NCBI RefSeq assembly: GCF_001434665.1
Contig: NZ_AZDG01000006.1
Location: forward strand, 1 to 64,000
Reading direction: 5' to 3'
Length of the DNA: 64,000 nt
DNA from: Companilactobacillus tucceti DSM 20183
GTDB taxonomy: Bacteria; Bacillota; Bacilli; Lactobacillales; Lactobacillaceae
The notes under the pieces were generated by a model. The model was not told the DNA's origin, did not search any database, and worked only from the letters and a program-made list of their open reading frames with translations. Positions 44,785-52,391 of the stretch are shown piece after piece; positions within the stretch are counted from its first letter, which is position 1; the number at the start of each line of letters is the position of its first letter. The position numbers were made by a program, and so were the translations under genes.

Positions 44785-46824
44785 CTATCTTAGTGTCATA
44801 GCATTCAAAGCCACAATAACTGTCGACAATGACATAACTACTGCACCTACTGCTGGGCTTAATACAAATCCTACTCCAGCTAAAATTCCGGCTGCTAATG
44901 GAATTGCTAAGATATTGTATCCTGCTCCCCACCAGAGGTTTTCAACCATCTTACGATATGTTTTATGAGAAAGATTCAAGAACTTAATAATGTCACTTGG
45001 ATCGCTGTTATACAAAACAACGTCTGCGGAATCGATTGCTACATCTGTTCCGGCTCCAATTGCTACACCTACTGTTGCACTGGCTAAACTAGGAGCATCA
45101 TTTATACCATCACCGACCATCATTACATGATGACCTGTTAATTCCAAATTCTTAATAAATCCGTGTTTATCTTCTGGTAACAACTCGGCTTTAAATTCAT
45201 CGATACCTAATTGTTTTGCCATAATCGTAGCTGATTCTTTATTATCCCCGGTTAACATAACTGGAGTGATATTTCTTGCTTTTAGATCTTTGATAAATTG
45301 AATAGAATTTTTCTTGATTCTATCACCTAAAGCGATAAAGCCAATGATCTTCTTATCTGATACTAAATAACTAATGGTATTTCCTTTATCCAAATATGGT
45401 TGAATAACTGTCTTATCAATAGAAATATTATTTTCTTGAAGGTACTTCATGTTGATCAAAAGATATTCTTGACCATCTTTTTGTCCAGACATTCCGTAAC
45501 CTTTAATAGCTTTGATATTAGTTAAAGTGTCTGCCAAAATATTTTCTGATTTAGCATATTTTATAACACCACTGGCAATTGGATGACTAGAACCTGATTC
45601 CAAACCGGCAATCAATCCTAATACCTTTTTGTCATCATAATTTTTATCAAGTGATTGCATACCATTAACAGTAAATTTACCCTCTGTTAAAGTACCTGTT
45701 TTGTCCATAACTACGTAATCAATTTTTCTACTATTCTCCATAGCTTGGTTGTCACGAATGATCAAACCATTTGTGGCAGCAATTGATGTACTACGTGACA
45801 TAACTAAAGGAATTGCTAAACCTAAAGCGTGTGGACATGCAATAACCAAAACAGTAACTAATCTATTCAAAGCCATATTCATATCACCAAAAATCAACCA
45901 ATAAATAAACGATAATAATCCAGCTGTAACGGCTGCGTAGAACAACCAACCTGATACTTTATCAGCCAAGGCTTGTGTCTTAGATTTGTTATTTTGAGCA
46001 TCATTAACTAATTTACTGATCTGTGATAAGTAACCTTCTTTTGAAGACTTAGTAACTTTTACTCTGATAGTTCCATCACCATTGATCGAACCACCAACTA
46101 CTTTTTTACCAATACCTTTTTTAACAGCTTTTGATTCACCAGTGATCAATGATTCATTGATATAACTTTCACCTTGAATGATTTCACCATCAAGTGGAAC
46201 TGATTCACCAGCACGAATCTCAATAATATCGTCAGCTTTAACCATACCGATATCATGATCCATCGTTGTATCTCCGTGAACCATATGAACTTGACTTGGG
46301 ACTAGTGAAGCAATTTTTTGAAGTGCATTACCAGCATCCATTGTTGATTTCATTTCGATCCAATGACCTAGTAACATAATTACGATCAATGAAGCAAGTT
46401 CCCAGAAGAAATCCATGATATTAGCTGAACCAAAGAAATTATTCATTACAAAAGCATACAAACTGTAAATATAGGCAACACTGATACCCATTGTGATCAA
46501 GGTCATCATTGCTGGTTGTTTACTTTGCAATTCTCCTTTTGCACCATTCAAAAATGGTCTACCACCATAGAAAAACAAAATTGAAGATAAGATCAATACT
46601 ATCCAGTCTGAACCTGGAAATTGAAATTGAAATGGTAAATGTAATCCCATAAATGGTGAAAGAATAAATACGGGAATTGCCAAAACTAATGAAATCCAAA
46701 ACTTTTTACGAAGATCTCCCATATCCATCATATGACCGCCATGCATCATCATATGTCCGTTTCCCATATCTTCCATATTCATATCATCCATATTGTGCAT
46801 ATCATGATTTTTCATATTTTCCAT
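44785..46824 (-). CDS. copB: Copper-translocating P-type ATPase (CopB type)
   Basis: P1B-type ATPase, 679 aa. The N-terminal 45 residues are rich in His and Met (GHMMMHGGHMMDM), suited to metal capture. Eight membrane helices are seen, with the CPH motif (ACPHALGLAIP) that marks CopB-type exporters, the phosphorylation site DKTGTLTEG, TGES, and the hinge GDGINDAPSLA. It should export copper (or silver). ATG 46824 overlaps the copY stop as TAATG with GGAGG upstream; an earlier in-frame start is less likely. Confidence 0.95.
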   Translation of the reverse strand: MENMKNHDMHNMDDMNMEDMGNGHMMMHGGHMMDMGDLRKKFWISLVLAIPVFILSPFMGLHLPFQFQFPGSDWIVLILSSILFFYGGRPFLNGAKGELQSKQPAMMTLITMGISVAYIYSLYAFVMNNFFGSANIMDFFWELASLIVIMLLGHWIEMKSTMDAGNALQKIASLVPSQVHMVHGDTTMDHDIGMVKADDIIEIRAGESVPLDGEIIQGESYINESLITGESKAVKKGIGKKVVGGSINGDGTIRVKVTKSSKEGYLSQISKLVNDAQNNKSKTQALADKVSGWLFYAAVTAGLLSFIYWLIFGDMNMALNRLVTVLVIACPHALGLAIPLVMSRSTSIAATNGLIIRDNQAMENSRKIDYVVMDKTGTLTEGKFTVNGMQSLDKNYDDKKVLGLIAGLESGSSHPIASGVIKYAKSENILADTLTNIKAIKGYGMSGQKDGQEYLLINMKYLQENNISIDKTVIQPYLDKGNTISYLVSDKKIIGFIALGDRIKKNSIQFIKDLKARNITPVMLTGDNKESATIMAKQLGIDEFKAELLPEDKHGFIKNLELTGHHVMMVGDGINDAPSLASATVGVAIGAGTDVAIDSADVVLYNSDPSDIIKFLNLSHKTYRKMVENLWWGAGYNILAIPLAAGILAGVGFVLSPAVGAVVMSLSTVIVALNAMTLR

Positions 46825-47243
46825 TATAAACTCGCCTCCAAACAATCACATTCTACTTCATCCGGTGCTGTTTCTCGCTTATTTTGCAACAATTCTATCA
46901 ATTCATCTATGTCGCCCTTAGATATAGGTGAATTTTTAATTAGATCTCCAATGGCCTTACCTTTTCTCATACAACAAAGACTGTCAAATAAATCATTAAC
47001 ACTCTGATGTATTGCGTCTGTCTCTGCAATTAATGGTTTATAAACATAAGGTCTTGTTGATTCATCAGCTTTCAAAAAGCCCTTTTTTTGAAGTCTAATT
47101 ATCAATGTTTTAATCGTTACTGTTTTCCAAGTTGTCTTTCTCTTTAAAACTTCAATAACTTCTTTACTGGTTGCCTGACCAAGTGTCCAAATAATTCTCA
47201 TTACTTGCCATTCAGCCTTTGACATATTTTCAACTTCCATCAT
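46824..47243 (-). CDS. copY: CopY/TcrY-family copper-responsive repressor
   Basis: BlaI/MecI-type winged-helix repressor, 139 aa. The DNA-binding half has the family segment MSKAEWQVMRIIWTLGQATSKEV and TTWKTVTIKTLIIRLQKKGF. The metal region carries CC in the middle and CDC near the C-terminus, a shortened form of the CxCxxxxCxC cuprous-binding motif. Two TACAACTGTA operators stand upstream, so it should autoregulate copYB. AAAGG lies ten bases before the ATG. Confidence 0.9.
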   Translation of the reverse strand: MMEVENMSKAEWQVMRIIWTLGQATSKEVIEVLKRKTTWKTVTIKTLIIRLQKKGFLKADESTRPYVYKPLIAETDAIHQSVNDLFDSLCCMRKGKAIGDLIKNSPISKGDIDELIELLQNKRETAPDEVECDCLEASL

Positions 47244-47262
47244 TACTATCAGGCCTTTCGTT

Positions 47263-47319
47263 TACAACTGTAATCTTTATTACAATTCGTAGTTTACAAC
47301 TGTAATCCATCTTTGTAAA
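47263..47319 (-). promoter_or_regulatory. copYB promoter with two cop boxes
   Basis: TACAACTGTA occurs at 47263-47272 and 47295-47304 and fits the cop box TACANNTGTA. Minus-strand promoter: TTTACA (47314-47319), 17 bases, TAAACT (47291-47296), so the upstream box overlaps the -10. The rest of the gap to 47467 is the AT-rich leader of the WxL gene. Confidence 0.85.
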
Positions 47320-47467
47320 GTCTTTTTACTCAAAAGTTTTTCACTTAATTTTATGAGCAATTAATTTGACTCATAATATGCAAATACTTTTTATATAATA
47401 TGAATTATTATGCAGGATTATTATGTTAAACTTATGAAAGCGTAAGACATAATAAAGGAGACGATTT

Positions 47468-49489
47468 ATGAAAATAAAAAAGTTTTATATCATATTTATA
47501 ACCTTTTTATTAACTCTAAGTTGCTTCCAACTAAATGGAACAAACGTATATGCGGACGACAACGATACTGATCCTAGTGTTGAAGATGTAGGTTACTATC
47601 ACAAGCCTACTAAAGATGTTAAAAAGTTCTTTGGAATCTGGCTAACAACTGGATTTGCATTACAACCAAAGGCAGAAAATAACGTCGTAGTTGGTGATAC
47701 TGTAACTCTAAGAACTGACTCTGCTAGATCAGCTGTTTATGCGGCTGCTACTTTAGATAGATGGGCAAGATACCAATGGTATAAATTTACTCCAGGAGAC
47801 GATAAATGGACTGCCGTTATTAAAAATGATGGAGGTAAAAAAGAAAATTTAACTATAACTGGAAAGGATGCTAATCAAACCACTTATTACCAACTTCAAG
47901 TTCAATGGATAGGTATTATTCCTAATCCATTCGCAAAAAAAATCTATTCACAAGTTGCTGCTGTCCACACTGTTCCCTATCCCGTAGATGGTGAAGAAAT
48001 GACAGTTAGGACTGATGACGATTATATTTACAGTACATCTTTTGACATGGCTGCAACTTCGACTTATGCCCATGCAGATATAATCCCTGAAAATTATACT
48101 GGTTACGTAACATGGAGTGTTGATGATACATCGTTGGCAACTATCGACGAAGACACCGGATTATTAACAGCCGTAACTAAAAAAGAAGTGCACGGGACTG
48201 TAACAGTTATCGGTACTCTCCATAATCCTAACGGAGAAGATATTCAAAGAACTACTACAGTTAAGGTCGGACAAGGTCTAGAAGATCAAACTGTTAAAGC
48301 TGGAGAAAAAGCAACATTTTCTATCGAAGGTAATCTTGGTGATTTAGAAGATATCGATGATGATGGTGAAGATGGCGATGAAGGTGGAGACAACAGTGGT
48401 GGAAGTAACGAATACACAGTTAAGTGGTATAGAGATAATCCAGACGGGTCTAGAGTTCAAATAAATAAAGATGATGAAGTTAATGGTGCGCTATCTGTAA
48501 CTACTGATCCTACTACTATGGAAGATGACAACCAAAGTAAATACCAAGCAGTTATTAACGTTAAATTAGGTGTGATCAATAAGAGTTATACAACTAACAA
48601 AGCAACCCTTACTGTTATTCCTGATGGATCTCCAGATATAAAAATAGATAATAGTATTGATAATGAGGACTACAATGACGATTTAGATTATGATCTTCAT
48701 TTATTTGGAGTAAACGAAGGAGATACGATCACTAGAAAATCTACTTTGACTAATAATAGTGGTACTGGAATTCTTAATGGCGGGTCTTATCATGCGCTTA
48801 TGAGAGAAAGCTCTGTCATAAAATCAGTTATGCTAGATGACAATGAATTATCTACTGACGATTATGAAGTAGTTACAAATTCTAAGAGCAATACAAAAGA
48901 AGTAGTAATTCCTAATATGAGCTTTAAAACTAAACAGAGCCACTCTGTAGAGATAAAGTCTACTCAAGGTGCAGTTGATCAAAAAGAAACGGTCCACACT
49001 ACTCCATATATTGTTGGTCAAGTTTCAGAACCTGACGATTATAGATCGGATGGAGCTGAAGAAGTTATCAGTTATTCCACAAACACTATCAAAATGGATG
49101 TTGAAGATATTAACTTTGGTACCATATCTCCTCTTTCAGCAAACGAAACAATCTATCGTCCTGACGAATTAAATGAACCAAAAAACGTTGTTGAAGTGGA
49201 TGATCAAAGACGTATTAAAAACCCTACTGAAGTTCGAGTTACACAAAATGATAATCTGATTAACGATGATAGTATTAAACTATTAGGAAGTTTACATTTT
49301 GTTGACAACGGTACTGCCCATGATTTATTCAATAATGATCAAGTTATTCAAGCAACAGACGAAGGAAATGAAGTTCCATCTATTGGTTGGTCTAAAGAAA
49401 ATGGAATTCTCTTACATATCAATGATAATAATTTTGCTGCAGGAGTATATAAAACTCAGTTAAATTGGTCTATTGTTGAGAGTATTTAG
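47468..49489 (+). CDS. WxL-domain surface protein with Ig-like domains
   Basis: Secreted protein, 673 aa. Signal peptide 1-30 (ends NVYADD); Ig/Big2-like domains including VTWSVDDTSLATIDEDTG (about 218-235) and a second Ig-like unit after a Asp/Gly linker (about 290-310); then a middle beta domain; and a C-terminal WxL-like module ending AGVYKTQLNWSIVESI. The last module is homologous to the end of the BspA protein at 31.8 kb. It probably sits on peptidoglycan non-covalently. AAAGGAG precedes the ATG. Confidence 0.82.
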   Translation: MKIKKFYIIFITFLLTLSCFQLNGTNVYADDNDTDPSVEDVGYYHKPTKDVKKFFGIWLTTGFALQPKAENNVVVGDTVTLRTDSARSAVYAAATLDRWARYQWYKFTPGDDKWTAVIKNDGGKKENLTITGKDANQTTYYQLQVQWIGIIPNPFAKKIYSQVAAVHTVPYPVDGEEMTVRTDDDYIYSTSFDMAATSTYAHADIIPENYTGYVTWSVDDTSLATIDEDTGLLTAVTKKEVHGTVTVIGTLHNPNGEDIQRTTTVKVGQGLEDQTVKAGEKATFSIEGNLGDLEDIDDDGEDGDEGGDNSGGSNEYTVKWYRDNPDGSRVQINKDDEVNGALSVTTDPTTMEDDNQSKYQAVINVKLGVINKSYTTNKATLTVIPDGSPDIKIDNSIDNEDYNDDLDYDLHLFGVNEGDTITRKSTLTNNSGTGILNGGSYHALMRESSVIKSVMLDDNELSTDDYEVVTNSKSNTKEVVIPNMSFKTKQSHSVEIKSTQGAVDQKETVHTTPYIVGQVSEPDDYRSDGAEEVISYSTNTIKMDVEDINFGTISPLSANETIYRPDELNEPKNVVEVDDQRRIKNPTEVRVTQNDNLINDDSIKLLGSLHFVDNGTAHDLFNNDQVIQATDEGNEVPSIGWSKENGILLHINDNNFAAGVYKTQLNWSIVESI

Positions 49490-49500
49490 GTTATTTAAAT

Positions 49501-49545
49501 ATGTAGTCGAAACGCGCAACACAACATAGCTTTTTATATTTATCC
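49501..49545 (+). repeat. Partial family 2 repeat left end
   Basis: TCGAAACGCGCAACACAACATAGCTTTTT... repeats the left end of the complete copy that starts 50 bases further, here given in part. It looks like a truncated or doubly inserted element. Confidence 0.55.
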
Positions 49546-49550
49546 TTAAA

Positions 49551-49680
49551 CTTGCTGCTTAAACGCGCAGAAAAACACAGCTTTTTCCGCTTAAAGCAAA
49601 TGACCCTATCAATCCAAAATCGGATTGATAGGGTCATTTGCCTTAATGCTCGAAAGCTGAACGTGTTTTTCTACGCTCTA
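49551..49680. repeat. Dispersed palindromic repeat, family 2, copy 2
   Basis: Full palindrome. Outer arms GCGCAGAAAAACAC and GTGTTTTTCTACGC are near-perfect complements; central hairpin CAAATGACCCTATCAATCC with its complement. It fills the gap between the WxL gene and nrdJ and contains the nrdJ stop codon TAG in its right end. Confidence 0.85.
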
Positions 49681-51915
49681 TTTAATTGGACATGCTCCAC
49701 TTTCACAATCAGATTGATCTACTAACTCTAGATCTTTCTTATCATGATCACCACTTAATTCAGAAAATTCTTCAGCAACATTTCCTTTTATTTCAGATTC
49801 ACGTTCTTGATATATTTTCTTATCGATTGGTTCTTTAGGTGCTTGTTTAAACTCCCCACCACTGTATGGTAACAATGAAGTGGATTTTGTAGTATTGCGG
49901 TATTGATACATCAGTGGTGCAATTTCTTTAGCTTCATTTGGTTGGAAAGTAACGGTACAACTAACCGCATTATCTGACCAATATGTTTGCAAAAATGCTT
50001 GTGTAGCAAATTGTTCAGCAATTGAAACATTACCAGCTGATGCAAAGTTAGGGTTATCAGCATTAACTGCCTTAACTGGAAATTCAACACACATAGTATG
50101 TTTTGTATAAATATCTGGTTCGATCTTGTATCCACAAGCTTTCAATGCTGGAAGCAATGGATCGTTGTCTTGGAATCTAATTCTTTGAATTAGATAACCT
50201 GCATAATGGAAATGCATTCCTTCTGAAACACCAGCAAGTTTAGCAACAGTACCTGATGGTTTAACAGTTGTATGTTTAATTGAAGGCTGGCAATTTAAAG
50301 CCTTTGAATAATCAGCATCAGCTTTAACAACGGAATGATACAAATCATCAAATCTCTTAACAATTCTTTGATCGTAAACAGGTTTCTTAATAGCAACACC
50401 ATCATCCATAGCATCTTCAAAGCCTGTAACTACACGATTTCCAAAAGTATTTAAGATCCAGTCTTGAATACCTGACATTGAAACTCCGATACGACGATTC
50501 TTTTGAATAACATTACGTGAAACTTCCCAATCGTAATTACTGAATGTAACACGTTTTGTATATCTAGCCGCTAAGCCAAAAGCTTCTTCCAATTTCCAAC
50601 CTTGTTTTTCGGCAATAACTGGAAATACTTCAAATAGATTACATGGTTCACCGTTACTTAACGAGATTTCACCACATGGATTAGTACCTTCAACCGCATC
50701 ATCAATTCCTGGTTGGTAACCGTCGGCTATACGACCATAATTACGTGATAGTTCAAGGTTAACGATTCCTGGTTCTCCATTATGTGTAATGGAATCTGCA
50801 ATTGGTTGATACTTAGTGAACTTAGAATCAACAGAAACACTATTATTTGAAGCCCAACGATGATGATAAAGCTTCTCTTGGTCTTGCTTCATTGTAATAA
50901 AGTCATTATCTGTAGCCCCACCTAAAGCAAGCTCAGCTGAACGACGAACGTTACCAGCAACAACCGTTTTACCAATAAGGTTACCCATATCTGTACAGTC
51001 AACAGAAGTTAATTGTCTTCCTACGGCCTCATCTAAAACTTTATTAATATCAAAGAACATTTCAATCAATGGAACAGGACCTGAAGCAGTACCACCAAAT
51101 CCTTTGATTTTAGCGCCCTTTGGTCTGATATCAGTAATATCTAGAACAACATCATCGATTTTTTCTTTATTTGTAGATACAAAATGAGCATCGATCATAT
51201 TAGCATTGGCAATTACCCAACCTTCACGAGTATCCGGTAACTTATAAAAACGTACATTATCTGTACTATGTGACTTCATCCACTCTTCACGGTCAACTGC
51301 ACCAGCTTTAAGTGAATCTGCATAAGAAGCACTCTTTTTATCGATCAAAACTGTTAAATTAACATTTTGATCGACAACAGGCATTTGTTTCATATTTTCA
51401 GGAACAACGGAAAAACCAACTCCGCCACCCTTCATCAGTTGATCAAACATAAATGAAAATGGCATCGAAACAGCAACTTGATCTTTTTCCAAATATGAAG
51501 GAACAATATGACTGTCACCATAAGATTGTGGACGGATAGCGATAAACCAGCAATTATTTAAAGCATCACCATTTCTATCTTGATAGTCAGTTCCAGAGAT
51601 CCAAAGATTTCTACCTGAAGGAGTAGCAGCTAATCCATAAACCAATTTATATAATTCTTGAGCTTCACTAACAAGTCCAGAGTATGCTTCATCAGTTAAC
51701 GAATCCTTTTGCAAACGTGGATCAAGATTGATATTTCCTTCAACAACACGTTTAACGGTTTCAGACCAGTTTTCGGTACGTCCTAGTTCAGGTATCCAGC
51801 GAGCATATGTACGCTTGTAAGTGACCCAGCCTAGTTCTCCCCAATGTGGTTTGATTGTTTCTTTAACATGATCAACAAAATCTTTTTTTAAGGTAATTTT
51901 CTTTAGTAAACTCAT
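49678..51915 (-). CDS. nrdJ: Adenosylcobalamin-dependent ribonucleoside-triphosphate reductase
   Basis: Class II monomeric ribonucleotide reductase, 745 aa, close in length and motifs to the L. leichmannii enzyme. It makes dNTPs using coenzyme B12, with or without oxygen. Motifs: NCWFIAIRPQSYGD, NPCGEISLSNGEPCNLFEV holding the active-site thiyl Cys, and the C-terminal redox pair in DCESGACPIK. GGAGTG precedes the ATG. Two NrdR boxes overlap the promoter. The stop codon lies in a repeat arm five bases after the CPIK end. Confidence 0.96.
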   Translation of the reverse strand: MSLLKKITLKKDFVDHVKETIKPHWGELGWVTYKRTYARWIPELGRTENWSETVKRVVEGNINLDPRLQKDSLTDEAYSGLVSEAQELYKLVYGLAATPSGRNLWISGTDYQDRNGDALNNCWFIAIRPQSYGDSHIVPSYLEKDQVAVSMPFSFMFDQLMKGGGVGFSVVPENMKQMPVVDQNVNLTVLIDKKSASYADSLKAGAVDREEWMKSHSTDNVRFYKLPDTREGWVIANANMIDAHFVSTNKEKIDDVVLDITDIRPKGAKIKGFGGTASGPVPLIEMFFDINKVLDEAVGRQLTSVDCTDMGNLIGKTVVAGNVRRSAELALGGATDNDFITMKQDQEKLYHHRWASNNSVSVDSKFTKYQPIADSITHNGEPGIVNLELSRNYGRIADGYQPGIDDAVEGTNPCGEISLSNGEPCNLFEVFPVIAEKQGWKLEEAFGLAARYTKRVTFSNYDWEVSRNVIQKNRRIGVSMSGIQDWILNTFGNRVVTGFEDAMDDGVAIKKPVYDQRIVKRFDDLYHSVVKADADYSKALNCQPSIKHTTVKPSGTVAKLAGVSEGMHFHYAGYLIQRIRFQDNDPLLPALKACGYKIEPDIYTKHTMCVEFPVKAVNADNPNFASAGNVSIAEQFATQAFLQTYWSDNAVSCTVTFQPNEAKEIAPLMYQYRNTTKSTSLLPYSGGEFKQAPKEPIDKKIYQERESEIKGNVAEEFSELSGDHDKKDLELVDQSDCESGACPIK

Positions 51916-51942
51916 TATGCTTCACTCCATTTAAAATAAATA

Positions 51943-51990
51943 ACACAATATATAGTATCTCAAGTCATATGAGATAACAAGATATTGTGC
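51943..51990 (-). promoter_or_regulatory. nrdJ promoter with two NrdR boxes
   Basis: ACACAATATATAGTAT (51943-51958) and TAACAAGATATTGTGC (51975-51990) match the NrdR box consensus. Their centres are 32 bases apart, about three helical turns, as in known NrdR operators. The minus-strand promoter TTGTTA, 17 bases, TACTAT lies across both. Confidence 0.85.
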
Positions 51991-52219
51991 TTAAAAATTA
52001 CTATTACACAAAGTACCGATACGAACAAAAGTTTGGTATATCAAGTAGTAGCTAAAGTAGATATAAAAAAAATATTTTTTAACTTCACAAACAAGAAGTT
52101 ATATTTGAAATTTCAAACTCGCAAATTCAATTCTAATATGTTTATAAGTTGATAATCAATGGTTTTTTTAATTACTATTTGCATCTATATTTCAAGAGGT
52201 TGACAAGAAATTTTTCAAT

Positions 52220-52310
52220 AAAAAACTACTGAAATGGTCTTGACGTTTTTAAAGGCTGTTTTCTGCCGTCTAATAAATAAAGTTCCCATTTCAGCGATAC
52301 ACCTTAAATA
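52220..52310 (-). ncRNA. Possible structured RNA with terminator
   Basis: Minus strand: CTGAAATGG (from 52294) pairs with CCATTTCAG (to 52229), enclosing GACG/CGTC and GGC/GCC stems, followed by a T run at 52220-52225. It is in the otherwise empty gap between nrdJ and the LRR protein. The promoter is weak or unclear. Bases 51991-52219 are AT-rich without other recognisable features. Confidence 0.35.
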
Positions 52311-52360
52311 GATTTTGAGGGATTTAAATCGCAAAAATTTCCTTTTTCCTATATTCAATC

Positions 52361-52391
52361 AAAAAAGCATCCCTCTCATGAGGATGCTTTT
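52361..52391 (-). terminator. Terminator after the LRR-LPXTG gene
   Basis: AAAAGCATCC/GGATGCTTTT stem with T run on the minus strand. Confidence 0.88.

Noticed and set aside
44603-44968. Plus-strand reading frame over the copB end and hairpin block
   Set aside because: It is antisense to the conserved copB C-terminus and crosses two stem-loops; no start signal.
47430-47460. cre site upstream of the WxL gene (TGAAAGCGTAAGAC)
   Set aside because: The right half of the motif does not fit the consensus.
51916-52390. Cobalamin riboswitch upstream of the B12-dependent reductase gene
   Set aside because: The leader is short and lacks a B12-box-like segment; NrdR boxes account for the regulation.
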